64,000 nucleotides of DNA, taken from the NCBI RefSeq assembly GCF_023617245.1, contig NZ_CP067396.1, positions 3,720,001 through 3,784,000 of the forward strand, read 5' to 3'. Below, in pieces: positions 18,052 through 26,573 of this stretch. Each line of letters starts with the position of its first letter. Within the stretch, counting starts at the first letter, position 1. The notes beneath the pieces are model-generated. The model had not been told where the DNA came from. It made no database searches and saw nothing but the letters and a program-made list of their open reading frames with translations. The DNA comes from Lysobacter enzymogenes. Its GTDB lineage: Bacteria; Pseudomonadota; Gammaproteobacteria; Xanthomonadales; Xanthomonadaceae. The translations under genes were made by a program, and so were the position numbers.

Positions 18052-18474
18052 TCACACCCAGCGCAGAGCGACCGCCGCCACGACCAGATAACGCGCCAGC
18101 TTGGCGAACGCCACCAGCGGCACGAACGTCCGCAACGGCTCGCGCATCACGCCCGCGACCAGGGTCAGCGGATCGCCGATCACCGGCACCCAGCTCAGCA
18201 GCAGGCTCCAGCGGCCATAACGGCCGTACCAGCCGCGCGCCCGCGCCAGCTGCGCGGGCTTGACCGGAAACCAGCGGCGATCGCCGAAACGGTTCAACTC
18301 GCGGCCGAGCCACCAGTTCACGGCGGAGCCGAGCACGTTGCCGACGGTGGCGACGGCGACCAGCAACCACGGCGCATAGCCCTCGACGATCGCCGCGGCC
18401 AGCGCGGCTTCCGACTGCGCGGGCAGCAGCGTGGCCGCGATGAAGGCGATCAGGAACAGGCCGAGGTAAACCAT
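18052..18474 (-). CDS. yqaA: YqaA/DedA-type inner-membrane protein
   Basis: A 140-residue integral membrane protein with four hydrophobic segments and the family features: E in PAQSEAALAA, GNVLGSAVNWWLGRE, and SWVPVIGDPLTLVAGVMRE with the conserved Gly-Asp-Pro. The small YqaA branch of the SNARE-associated/DedA family has no firmly known role; relatives translocate lipids. A REP repeat lies just upstream of its start. Confidence 0.85.
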   Translation of the reverse strand: MVYLGLFLIAFIAATLLPAQSEAALAAAIVEGYAPWLLVAVATVGNVLGSAVNWWLGRELNRFGDRRWFPVKPAQLARARGWYGRYGRWSLLLSWVPVIGDPLTLVAGVMREPLRTFVPLVAFAKLARYLVVAAVALRWV

Positions 18475-18506
18475 CGCGCGAGTTTAGCGGCGCGGCGCTT
18501 GCGTTT

Positions 18507-18573
18507 TCGCGGTCGCGGCTCGCGCCGCTCCTACAGGCAGCCCATGTAGGAGCGGCGCGAGCCGCGACCGCGC
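18507..18573. repeat. GTAG-type REP inverted repeat, copy 4 (arms swapped)
   Basis: The CTAC-ending arm comes first and the GTAGGAGCGGCGCGAGCC arm second, with a loop of only a few bases, opposite to copies 1-3. Copy 7 has the same inner-GTAG order. Confidence 0.85.
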
Positions 18574-18613
18574 CACCACAACCGCGACGCAACCGCCACC
18601 AAGCAAGGCGACC

Positions 18614-18663
18614 GCAAAAAAAGGCGGGCCGGCGACCGCATCGGCCGCCGCACCCGCCTTTCG
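18614..18663 (-). terminator. Intrinsic terminator of the M13 peptidase gene
   Basis: On the minus strand AAAGGCGGG pairs with CCCGCC around a GC-rich inner hairpin and is followed by a run of seven T. It lies about 80 bp past the stop at 18742. Confidence 0.7.
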
Positions 18664-18741
18664 CTCGCCACGGCCGCAACCGCGGGCCGTGCGTTTCAAT
18701 CCATCGGCGCGCCCGCAACGGCGCGCCTCATCCCAAGCGCA

Positions 18742-20850
18742 TCACCAGATCCGCACGCGCTGCTCCGGCGCGATGTACATCGCGTCGCCCGGCTTCACCT
18801 CGAACGCCTGGTACCACGGGTCGAAATTGCGCAGCGGCCCGTTGGCGCGGTACTGCGACGGCGAATGCGGGTTGGTCTTGATCTGGTTGAGCAGCGCTTC
18901 GTCGCGGTACTTGCCCTTCCAGATCTGGCCCCACGACAGGAAGAAGCGCTGGTCGCCGGTATAGCCGTCGATCTTCGCCGCCGGCTTGCCGCCCAGGCTC
19001 AGCTGGTAGGCGGTGTAGGCCATCGACACGCCGCCGAGGTCGCCGATGTTCTCGCCCATGGTCAGCTGGCCGTTGACGCACTGGCCCGGCAGCGGGCAGA
19101 ACGCGTCGTACTGCGCGCCCAGCGCCTTGGTGCGCTGCTCGAAGCGGCTGCGGTCCTGGTCGGTCCACCAGTTGCGCTGGATGCCGGCGAAGTCCGACTT
19201 GCTGCCCTGGTCGTCGAAGCCGTGGCCCATCTCGTGGCCGATCACCGCGCCGATGCCGCCGTAGTTCACCGCCGCGTCGGCGTTGAGGTCGAAGAACGGC
19301 GCCTGCAGGATGCCGGCCGGGAACACGATCTCGTTGAAGGTCGAGTTGTAGTAGGCGTTGACCGTCTGCGGAGTCATGAACCACTCGTCGCGATCGGTGC
19401 GGGTGCCGATCCGGCGCACCTGGTCGGCGCGCTGGTAACGACGCATCTGCAAGGTGTTCGCCATCAGGTCGCCCGGCACGATGCTCACGCTGGAGTAGTC
19501 GCGCCACTTGTCCGGATAGCCGACCTTGGGCCGGAAGCTGTCGAGCTTGCGGTAGGCCTCGGTCTTGGTGTCCGCGCCCATCCAGTCGATCTTCTCGATG
19601 TTGGCGCGCAGCGCCTTGCGCAGGTTCTCCACCAGCTGCTGCATGGCCGCCTTGGCCTGCGGCGAGAAGTGGCGCTCCACGTACAACTTGCCCATCGCAT
19701 CGCCGAGCGCGTCGCTGCCGGTGACCGTGGCGACCGCGCGCTTCCAGTCGTCGCGCTGCGCCTTCTGGCCGCTCAGCACGGTGCCGTTGAAGGCGAAGGC
19801 CGCGTCGTCGATTTCGCGGCTCAGCAGCGCAGCGTTGTTGCGCACGGCGTGAAAGGCCAGGTAATCGCGCCACACCGGCAGCGGGGTCTTGGCGACGGCC
19901 TCGATCACCGGCTGCACCGCGCTCGGCGTGGCGACGTTGACCTTGTCGATCGCCGGCATGCCCTGCGCCTTGAGCTGCGCGGCCCAGTCGTAGCCCGGGT
20001 ACTGCTTGGCCAGTTCGGCGAAGCTGGAGACGTTGTAGGTCTTGTCGCGGTTGCGCAGTTGCGCGCGCTCCCACTGCGGCTTGGCCAGCGCGGTCTCCAG
20101 GTCCAGGATCGCCTGCGCGCGCGCCTTGGCGTCCTTGATCCCGGCGAAACCGAGCATGCGCTCGATGTGGGCCAGGTACGCGGTGCGGATGCCGACGAAG
20201 CGCGCGTCCGGGTTGAGGTAGTAATCGCGGTCCGGCAGACCCAGGCCGCCGACGCGCAGGCCGACCAGGTAGCGGTCCGGGTCCTTGCGGTCGAGGTCGA
20301 CGCCGAAGCGCAGCGGCGCGTTGGTGCCGTCGAGATCGACATCGCCGAACGCGGCGATCAAGGCGCCGGTGGAATCGATCTTGGCGATCTTGTCCAGCAC
20401 CGGCTGCAGCGGCGCGATGCCGGCGGCGTCGCGCGCGGCGCGGTCCATGTAGCTGGCGTAGTAATCGCGCAGCTTCTGCTTCTCGCTGCCCGGCGCCAGG
20501 TCCTTGCGCTTGACCAGTTCGTCGATGATCGCATGCACGTCGGCTTCGGAATCGTCGCGCAGCTTGTTGAACGAACCGTAGGAGGTCTCGTAGTCCTTCA
20601 ACTGGTAGGTCGCCAGCCAATGGCCGTTGACGTAGCGGTTGAAGTCGTCGCCCGGCTTGACGCCGGTATCGCGCGCGGTGAGGTCGACGCCGAAATCGCC
20701 GAGCACGGGCTTGCCGGCCGCGGGCTTGGCGGCAGCGGCCTTGGCCGCCGCGGACTTGGCGGCGGGCGCGGCGGCACCGGCGGCGAAGGCGGACGGCGCG
20801 GCCAGCGCGGCGGCGAGCGCCAGGCTCAGGCTCAGGCGGGAGAGATTCAT
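18742..20850 (-). CDS. M13-family (neprilysin-like) metallopeptidase
   Basis: A 702-residue exported peptidase. A signal peptide (LSLALAAALAAPSAFAAG) and an Ala/Lys-rich linker precede the M13 domain, which begins DLTARDTGVKPGDDFNRYVN. The zinc site HEMGH sits in the conserved HEMGHGFDDQG, the third ligand in GENIGDLGG, and the substrate-binding NAYYN is present. The C-terminus ends YIAPEQRVRIW, usual for the family. M13 enzymes cut peptides up to a few kDa; here the location is periplasmic or outside. The start MNLSRL at 20850 gives a proper signal; longer frames do not. Confidence 0.9.
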   Translation of the reverse strand: MNLSRLSLSLALAAALAAPSAFAAGAAAPAAKSAAAKAAAAKPAAGKPVLGDFGVDLTARDTGVKPGDDFNRYVNGHWLATYQLKDYETSYGSFNKLRDDSEADVHAIIDELVKRKDLAPGSEKQKLRDYYASYMDRAARDAAGIAPLQPVLDKIAKIDSTGALIAAFGDVDLDGTNAPLRFGVDLDRKDPDRYLVGLRVGGLGLPDRDYYLNPDARFVGIRTAYLAHIERMLGFAGIKDAKARAQAILDLETALAKPQWERAQLRNRDKTYNVSSFAELAKQYPGYDWAAQLKAQGMPAIDKVNVATPSAVQPVIEAVAKTPLPVWRDYLAFHAVRNNAALLSREIDDAAFAFNGTVLSGQKAQRDDWKRAVATVTGSDALGDAMGKLYVERHFSPQAKAAMQQLVENLRKALRANIEKIDWMGADTKTEAYRKLDSFRPKVGYPDKWRDYSSVSIVPGDLMANTLQMRRYQRADQVRRIGTRTDRDEWFMTPQTVNAYYNSTFNEIVFPAGILQAPFFDLNADAAVNYGGIGAVIGHEMGHGFDDQGSKSDFAGIQRNWWTDQDRSRFEQRTKALGAQYDAFCPLPGQCVNGQLTMGENIGDLGGVSMAYTAYQLSLGGKPAAKIDGYTGDQRFFLSWGQIWKGKYRDEALLNQIKTNPHSPSQYRANGPLRNFDPWYQAFEVKPGDAMYIAPEQRVRIW

Positions 20851-21208
20851 GGCGGTGCGGTCCCCGATGGAAACCGCCGAGACTAGCGCACGGCGCGGGG
20901 CGGTGTCGTGGGCCGTTGGTTTGGGCGGGCCGACGGCCCTGCCCGGCAAAGCCGGCGCGCGCGGTCGGCACTTTCGGCTGAATTGCGAGCACTTGGGCCG
21001 GCGGCGTCGGCTGCGCTCTGCGGCGTGCGGGAGTCATCGCGAAACCCACCCACCGTCATGCCCGCGAACGCGGGCATCCAGGGCGTCACCGCGGCACCAC
21101 TCCAGAGTCTCCGGATTCCCGCCTTCGCGGGAATGACGTCGTGGAGGAATCTTCGCAAAACCTATCTATCGCCGCGCCCGCGCATGCACGCACTCGGCGC
21201 TTCGCCGC
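20851..21208. other. Intergenic region with an inverted repeat
   Basis: A 358-bp gap upstream of the M13 gene and downstream of the CGNR gene. The only structure seen is the inverted repeat at 21054-21138. Confidence 0.5.
21054..21138. repeat. Imperfect inverted repeat of the CGTCATTCCCGCG type
   Basis: The left arm CGTCATGCCCGCGAACGCGG and the right arm CCGCCTTCGCGGGAATGACG are near complements, each with its own small hairpin. It is a third repeat family, seen once here. Such elements are scattered widely in bacterial genomes. Confidence 0.7.
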
Positions 21209-21772
21209 TCACCCGCCGCGCCGCTTGCGGAACTCGCTGACCTTATGCCGGTTCCCGCACAACGCCATGGCGCACCAGCGGCGCCGGTGCGATTTGGTGG
21301 TGTCGTGGAACCACAGCACGCAGTCGCTGTGTTCGCACTGGCGCACCAGGGCGAAGTCGAGTTCGGCCAGCAGTTGCGCCGCGGCCTCGCCGAGCGGCGC
21401 CAGCGCGCGCCAGGCGGGATCGCCGACGGCCGCGCGGCGCGCCGCGGCGCCGTCCTCGCCCGGCTCCAGCACCCAGTGGCTGTGCATGTGCGCGAGCAGC
21501 GCGTTGAGCGGCGCCAGCGCGACCGGCTGTTCCTGCTTGCGCGCTTCCACCGCCGCGCGGATCGCCTCGCGCAGCGCGCGCGCGCGCTCGGCCAGATGCG
21601 GCTGCGGCGCCTGGGCGTGGCCGCTCGCGCGGCTCAGCCACGCGGCCGCGGCGGCATCGTCGGTCAGGTGCTCGACCAAGGCGCCGCCCTCGAGGGTCAG
21701 CGTGTTGAGCAGGTCGAGCGCGGGCTGGCCGGCGATCAGCGGGGGCCAGTCGGTGGGGGTCGGCGTCGTCAT
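21209..21772 (-). CDS. CGNR zinc-finger transcriptional regulator (ABATE domain)
   Basis: A 187-residue protein from ATG 21772 with AGGAC 8 nt upstream. The N-terminal part fits an ABATE (stress-induced, ligand-binding) domain starting PLIAGQPALDLLNTL. The C-terminus is the CGNR zinc finger: CEHSDCVLWFHDTTKSHRR then WCAMALCGNRHK. The CX4C..CX4C cysteines bind zinc and the basic loop contacts DNA. It is divergent from the dehalogenase-like gene across a 130-bp AT-rich region with two equal dyads, so it probably controls both. Confidence 0.9.
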   Translation of the reverse strand: MTTPTPTDWPPLIAGQPALDLLNTLTLEGGALVEHLTDDAAAAAWLSRASGHAQAPQPHLAERARALREAIRAAVEARKQEQPVALAPLNALLAHMHSHWVLEPGEDGAAARRAAVGDPAWRALAPLGEAAAQLLAELDFALVRQCEHSDCVLWFHDTTKSHRRRWCAMALCGNRHKVSEFRKRRGG

Positions 21773-21797
21773 CGGGCGTAGTCCTGTGAGCCGGCAA

Positions 21798-21882
21798 TGT
21801 AACCTTAAAAATAATATTTGACAAGTTACATCGGGCATGGCTAGCCTTTTGTAACCCGCATTCAATTCGAATTAGGGTTACA
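21798..21882. promoter_or_regulatory. Double dyad operator in a divergent promoter region
   Basis: Two inverted pairs of TGTAAC/GTTACA occur: 21798-21803 with 21825-21830, and 21850-21855 with 21877-21882. In both pairs the half-sites are offset by exactly 27 bp. A TTGACA (21818-21823) with TAGCCT about 18 bp on could serve the rightward gene, and TATTAT on the minus strand (21816-21811) could be the -10 of the regulator. The region is AT-rich in a GC-rich setting. Confidence 0.7.
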
Positions 21883-21902
21883 ACTTTCCAGGAAACCTCC
21901 CC

Positions 21903-22778
21903 ATGTCCTCGTCCCTGTTCCCGGTCCACCACCGTTACGTCGAAGCCGACGGCCTGCGCGTCTTCTACCGCGAGGCCGGCGATCCGAACGCCCCGACTCT
22001 GTTGCTTTTGCACGGCTTCCCGACCAGTTCGCTGATGTTCCGCGAGCTGATCCAGCGGCTCGCCGGCCGCTTCCATCTCGTCGCCCCCGACCTGCCGGGC
22101 TTCGGCTTCACCGAGGTCCCCGACGCGCGCGGCTACGTCTACGACTTCGATCATCTCGGCCGCACCCTGGAAGCCTTCGTCGATGCGCTCGACCTGCAGC
22201 GCTACACGCTGTACGTGTTCGATTACGGCGCACCGGCCGGCCTGCGCCTGGCCTTGGCCAAGCCCGAGCGCGTGAGCGGGCTGATCTCGCAGAACGGCAA
22301 CGCCTACCTGGAAGGCCTCGGCGAGGCCTGGGACCCGATGCGCCGCTACTGGGCCGACCCGAGCGCGGACAATCGCGAAGCGCTGCGCCAGTTCCTGTCG
22401 CTGGAGGCCACGCGCTGGCAGTACGAGAACGGCGAGCCCGATCCGACCCTGGTCGCGCCGGAGGCCTATCACCTGGATTACCTGCTGATGCAGCGCCCCG
22501 GCAATGCCGACATCCAGCTCGACCTGACCCTGGACTACGCCAACAACCTGACCCTGTATCCGCAATTCCAGCAGTTCTTCCGCGAGCGCCGGGTGCCGAC
22601 GCTGGTGGTTTGGGGCCGGCACGATCCGTTCTTCATCCCGCCGGGCGCGCAGGCCTATCGCCGCGACAATCCCGACGCGCAGGTGGAGCTGCTCGATGCC
22701 GGCCACTTCGCCCTGGCCACCCATGGCGCGCATATCGCCCGGCGCATCGAGGAGGTATTCGGCGCCGCGCGCGGCTGA
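21903..22778 (+). CDS. Alpha/beta hydrolase, haloalkane dehalogenase / epoxide hydrolase type
   Basis: A 291-residue cytoplasmic enzyme. Motifs: oxyanion HGFPTSS at about residues 38-44, nucleophile aspartate in VFDYGAPAG at about 105-113 (Asp instead of Ser, as in dehalogenases and epoxide hydrolases), WGRHDPFF with the acid, and the histidine in LDAGHFAL. AGGAAA lies before the ATG. It is controlled from the shared region with the CGNR regulator, which suggests induction by a xenobiotic or epoxide. Which of the two reactions it performs cannot be decided from sequence alone. Confidence 0.85.
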   Translation: MSSSLFPVHHRYVEADGLRVFYREAGDPNAPTLLLLHGFPTSSLMFRELIQRLAGRFHLVAPDLPGFGFTEVPDARGYVYDFDHLGRTLEAFVDALDLQRYTLYVFDYGAPAGLRLALAKPERVSGLISQNGNAYLEGLGEAWDPMRRYWADPSADNREALRQFLSLEATRWQYENGEPDPTLVAPEAYHLDYLLMQRPGNADIQLDLTLDYANNLTLYPQFQQFFRERRVPTLVVWGRHDPFFIPPGAQAYRRDNPDAQVELLDAGHFALATHGAHIARRIEEVFGAARG

Positions 22779-22843
22779 GCGCGGCCTGGGCCGGGCGCCG
22801 ACGATGCCAACGACGACGACGCCAAGCGCCACCCGCGAGCACG

Positions 22844-22882
22844 AAAAAAAGCGCCGCGCGTACCGTCCGGGACGCGCGGCGC
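22844..22882 (-). terminator. Intrinsic terminator of the serine endopeptidase gene
   Basis: On the minus strand GCGCCGCGCG pairs with CGCGCGGCGC over a 12-base loop and is followed by seven T. It sits 33 bp past the stop at 22916. Confidence 0.85.
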
Positions 22883-22915
22883 AACTTCACGCAGGGTTGG
22901 ATCGCGCCGCGGACC

Positions 22916-24310
22916 TTACGGCGAGAAGTACGAGGACACGCTCGACCACACGCCGTCGAGGCGCGAATACGCATCGGGTTGGTTCGGTCCCAGCTGGCCC
23001 TTCTTCTTGCACGCCGAGTAACCGCCGTACAGACCGCCGCGCAACTGGTAATCGCCGTTGCCGGCGACGGTGAACAGACCCGAGCCCGACGAACCGCCTT
23101 CGGTGACGCCGGCGCTCCACTTGACCTGGGTCAGCGGGCTGCGGCCGTCGAGCGAGGTCGACAGGCTGGTGACCGAACCCAGCGAGTACTTCTTGAGGTC
23201 GCCGGCCGGATGGTGGATGCCCTCGATCGACGCCCCGGTCGCGGTCAGCGCGGCGCTGTTCCAGGCGGCGTAGTAGGCGCCGGCCGGCGGCGCGCTCTTG
23301 AGCTCCAGCAGCGCGGTATCGCGAGTGGTGTTGGCGTGGCGCAGGTAGGCGCCGCCGGACAGGGTCACCGCCGAAGCGCTGGCGGTGTCGTTGTTGCAGG
23401 CGGTGGCGTCGAAGAACCAGTAGGTCTGCAGGCTGTCGGCCTCGGCCTGGGTGCTGATGCAGTGCGCGGCGGTCCAGAACAGCTGGCGCTTGGGCGAGTT
23501 GCTGTTGTTGAGCAAGGTGCCGCTGCACAGATAGGAGCTGCCGCCGCTGGTGTAGACCATGCGCGCCACCGCCTTGCTCGCGGCGAGGAAGCCGGCCGAC
23601 GGATTGACCCGGCAGACGATGTCCTGTTCGCAGGCCTGGCTGGCGCCGACGCCGGTGGCCTTGGCCAGGTCGCGCGAGCTGGCGGCCGGATCCACGTCCA
23701 GGTGCGAGAGCTGCGGCACCTTGAGGCTGAAGTCGTCCGCGCGCTGGCCCGGCGCCAGCACGATTTCCACGGTGAGGGTGTCGCCGGCCACGACCGGCGA
23801 CCAGCCGGTGCCGGCCTGGGCGAAGGCGCGGCCGTCCTCGGCGAACACCCGGCCGTCGTTGCCGGCGAAGCGCAGCGTCACCGCGCCCGCATCGGCCTTG
23901 CCGGTCGCGCGCAGTTGCAGGCCGGCGCGCAGCGCCACCGCGTGGGTCGAGGTCAGGCTGAAGCGCGCGCCGCGCGAACCGTCGGGAAGGGTTTCCCAGT
24001 TCAAGCCGCCCAGGTCGATGCGGCTGCGGCCGACGTTGCGGGCCAGGCCGACCTGCAGCGGCTGGCCGTGGCGGCCTTGCTCGATGCGCAACTGGCCCAG
24101 CGCGGTGACGCTGGCCTGGCTCGGCAAGCCGAGATCGACGCTGCGCACCGTGCCGGCCTTGCCGGAGGTGGCGAAATCGACGGCGCCGAAGGCCTTGGCC
24201 AGCGGCGCGGCGGTGACCGGCTCGGCGCCCATTTCATCGGCGGCCGCGGCGAAGGCCAAACCCGACAGACCGGCGAGCAGGGCCAGCGAAAGCAGATTCT
24301 TGCGGATCAT
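22916..24310 (-). CDS. Exported trypsin-fold serine endopeptidase, lysyl-endopeptidase-like
   Basis: A 464-residue pre-pro-protease from ATG 24310, with AGGAAG about 11 nt upstream. The signal ends near AFAAAADE; a pro-region of about 200 residues (DVDPAASSRD near its end) precedes a catalytic domain starting near ACEQDIVCRVN. The triad is His in WTAAHC, Asp in RDTALLEL and Ser in TEGGSSGSGLF, matching the Achromobacter/Lysobacter Lys-C pattern (TAAHC-like, IHHPAGD, TEPGSSGSP-like). An Asp before Tyr (PDAYSRL) matches the region of the Lys-C specificity aspartate, so cleavage after lysine is plausible but unproven. Confidence 0.8.
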   Translation of the reverse strand: MIRKNLLSLALLAGLSGLAFAAAADEMGAEPVTAAPLAKAFGAVDFATSGKAGTVRSVDLGLPSQASVTALGQLRIEQGRHGQPLQVGLARNVGRSRIDLGGLNWETLPDGSRGARFSLTSTHAVALRAGLQLRATGKADAGAVTLRFAGNDGRVFAEDGRAFAQAGTGWSPVVAGDTLTVEIVLAPGQRADDFSLKVPQLSHLDVDPAASSRDLAKATGVGASQACEQDIVCRVNPSAGFLAASKAVARMVYTSGGSSYLCSGTLLNNSNSPKRQLFWTAAHCISTQAEADSLQTYWFFDATACNNDTASASAVTLSGGAYLRHANTTRDTALLELKSAPPAGAYYAAWNSAALTATGASIEGIHHPAGDLKKYSLGSVTSLSTSLDGRSPLTQVKWSAGVTEGGSSGSGLFTVAGNGDYQLRGGLYGGYSACKKKGQLGPNQPDAYSRLDGVWSSVSSYFSP

Positions 24311-24580
24311 GAGTGAGCGTCTTCCTGGAGGCGGGTGGGCGGGCCGGGCGTCCCGGCGCCGGTCCGGGGGAACGTGCGAAATGCGCGGGACACAAACGCA
24401 AACGCGTCCGCTCCGGCGACTCCCTACCCCGCGCGCCGCGGCGCGCGGGCCGAAACGGTTCAGATGCATGAAATCGCAAAACCCATCGCAACCGCGAAGC
24501 GACGCAGTGCGCGCTCGCGCTCATCGCCCGCACCGGCGCGGCGAGCCGCGACGCGCGCCCCATGCACCCTCATCCCCTTT

Positions 24581-25456
24581 ATGCTTCCGCCTCCCCCGCC
24601 CCGGACCCGCCCCGTGCCGCATTACTCAGGCCCCTTGCTCACCCGTCCCGACGCCGAGGCCCTGCGCGCCGCGCGCGACGCCGGCCTGGCGAGTTGGAGC
24701 GGTTCGCTCGACCTGGGCCGCAGCCAGGGCGAAGCGCGGTTGGCGGCCGACGGCTGGGAGTGGCGCGGCCAGCGCTACCGCTACCCGGACGCGCTCAAGG
24801 ACCGCACCGTCTACTACTGGGACGGCGAGGACTACGCCGCGGTCTCGCGCTTCGCCGGCTCGCTGATCAAGTTGGTGCCGACGCAATGGGGCGCGCCGAC
24901 GTTCGAAATCGACGGCATCAAGATGCTGCCGACCGCCAAGACCTCGCCGATCGACGACGCCCGCCGCAAGGTCGGGCTGATCGAAGCGCGCGGCAAGACC
25001 GTGCTCGACACCTGCGGCGGCCTGGGCTATTTCGCCGCCTGCTGCCTCGAAGCCGGCGCCGCGCGCATCGAATCGTTCGAGAAGAACGCCAGCGTGCTGT
25101 GGCTGCGCACCCTCAACCCGTGGTCGCCCGATCCGGACGCGGCCGACAGCGGCGGACGCCTGCAACTGACCCAAGCCGACGTATCGCAAGCGATCGCCGC
25201 CCTGCCCGCGGCCGGATTCGACGCCCTGCTGCACGACCCGCCGCGCTTCGGCATCGCCGGCGAGTTGTACTCGCAGGCCTTCTACGACCAACTCGCGCGC
25301 GTGCTGCGCCGCGGCGGCCGGCTGTTCCACTACACCGGCAGCCCGAACAAACTGACCACCGGCCGCGACGTACCGCGCGAAGTCGCCAAGCGGCTGGAGA
25401 AGTCCGGGTTCAAGGCGGAGCTGGCGCTGGATGGCGTGCTCGCCGTGAAGCGCTGA
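24581..25456 (+). CDS. Class I SAM-dependent methyltransferase, COG2521-like
   Basis: A 291-residue protein from ATG 24581 (281 residues if GTG 24614 is used). The SAM-binding loop is VLDTCGGLGYFA and the catalytic-type motif is HDPPRFGIAGELYSQAFYDQ, followed by GGRLFHYTGSPN and GRDVPREVAKRLEKSGF. This string of motifs is, from memory, that of COG2521, a predicted methyltransferase known mostly from archaea. An upstream segment with WEWRGQRYRYPDALKDRTVY may be substrate-binding. DPPR motifs suggest nucleic-acid or small-molecule N-methylation. The target is unknown. Confidence 0.7.
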   Translation: MLPPPPPRTRPVPHYSGPLLTRPDAEALRAARDAGLASWSGSLDLGRSQGEARLAADGWEWRGQRYRYPDALKDRTVYYWDGEDYAAVSRFAGSLIKLVPTQWGAPTFEIDGIKMLPTAKTSPIDDARRKVGLIEARGKTVLDTCGGLGYFAACCLEAGAARIESFEKNASVLWLRTLNPWSPDPDAADSGGRLQLTQADVSQAIAALPAAGFDALLHDPPRFGIAGELYSQAFYDQLARVLRRGGRLFHYTGSPNKLTTGRDVPREVAKRLEKSGFKAELALDGVLAVKR

Positions 25457-25552
25457 CCGCACGCGCACGGACGGCGCCGCTGCCTGCGAGACAGCGACGC
25501 CAAGCGTCTGCGCGTCGTCAGCGAACCGCTGCGTCGCCGGCCCGAGGGCCGC

Positions 25553-25798
25553 TCACGGCACTTCGCAACTCCAGATCGAATCGGCCAGCCACAGATTGGC
25601 GCGGGTGACATGGCTGTAGACCTCCTTCACCGGCGTCCCGCCTTGCGCCGCGCACTTGCTCGCCGCATCGGCGCGCGCGTCCGCCATCGCGATGCCGGGA
25701 TCGTAGCTTTGGCCGTGGCCGCTGACGGTGATGGTGGCGGCGGTGGCGGCGATGGGAAGCAACAGGGTCAGGGCGACGGCATGGAACTTGAACTTCAT
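25553..25798 (-). CDS. Small exported protein with two cysteines
   Basis: An 81-residue protein from ATG 25798 with AGGAG 6 nt upstream. A signal peptide (AVALTLLLPIAATAATI) precedes about 60 residues with DARADAASKCAAQGG and a terminal IWSCEVP. The cysteine layout resembles the 4226-4501 product. No family is recognised. Confidence 0.6.
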   Translation of the reverse strand: MKFKFHAVALTLLLPIAATAATITVSGHGQSYDPGIAMADARADAASKCAAQGGTPVKEVYSHVTRANLWLADSIWSCEVP

Positions 25799-26025
25799 AA
25801 CGCTCTCCTGGTTTGATCGCCCGGGCATTCGACCTTCACCCGCAGGCGCCGGCCGTGAAAACCGGGTGAGCAAAGCATAAAGCGCAAGCGCGAGTCGCAT
25901 ATCAAACTCGTTGGCACAACATAGGCGCTCAACTGAGGTCGATATACCCGCGATCATTCCGCGCCACCATTGCCGCCCGACCCGTCTGCTAGCATGGCCA
26001 CGACGTGAGCACGGGAGCCGTCCGA

Positions 26026-26565
26026 TTGAAACTTCGTCCGTCACCTCGCGTACTCGTTCTGGGCTTGGCGATGGCGCTTCAGGCCTGCAGCGCCTCCCAT
26101 GCCGTCAAGCCGAACGACCCCACGTCCTCCAGCGCCGCGCTTCCTGCGCAGCCATCGCGTCCACCGACTTTCGAAAAAATCCTGCATTGGGCGAAACAAG
26201 GCGAGAAGGGTTGGGACCAGATCGCAGCGGGGCTCGCCGCAGTGTTCGACCTCAAACCCCTGCCGGCGAACAGCCGGTACGGCAAGGGACCGCGACGGTT
26301 ATCCGATAACCGGACCCTGAGCTTCGCCTCGATCAGCCATTCAGCGAAACAGATCGATATAGGCGTCGCCGAAACCACTTGCGTGTCCCCGACCTGGGCT
26401 GCCGGCATCCTGGGTGCGGAACTCGACCCGGTCTACCAAGACGCGCACGGCGTCGATCGCGGACAGATATACGACGTCACCGTCAACGGCATGTTCGTGC
26501 GGATAAACACCACCCCGGTAACCTATCGCTGCGTCACTGCGGTGCATATCTACCCCGCCGATTAA
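26026..26565 (+). CDS. Putative T4SS effector immunity lipoprotein (X-Tfi-like)
   Basis: TTG 26026, with GGGAG 8 nt upstream, gives a 179-residue protein with a clean lipoprotein signal (VLVLGLAMALQAC, lipobox LQAC, Cys21). A GTG at 26005 is possible but puts seven residues before the signal. The mature part holds two further cysteines (ETTCVSPTW, YRCVTAVHIYP). It lies 8 bp upstream of an XVIPCD effector gene. In Xanthomonadales, effectors of the bacteria-killing T4SS are encoded beside lipoprotein immunity proteins that protect the periplasm, so immunity is inferred from context; the sequence itself is not recognised. Confidence 0.65.
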   Translation: MKLRPSPRVLVLGLAMALQACSASHAVKPNDPTSSSAALPAQPSRPPTFEKILHWAKQGEKGWDQIAAGLAAVFDLKPLPANSRYGKGPRRLSDNRTLSFASISHSAKQIDIGVAETTCVSPTWAAGILGAELDPVYQDAHGVDRGQIYDVTVNGMFVRINTTPVTYRCVTAVHIYPAD

Positions 26566-26573
26566 GGAATCAC

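Noticed and set aside
18865..20886. A 673-residue plus-strand frame over the M13 gene
   Set aside because: Antisense shadow; the minus strand encodes all the M13 motifs.
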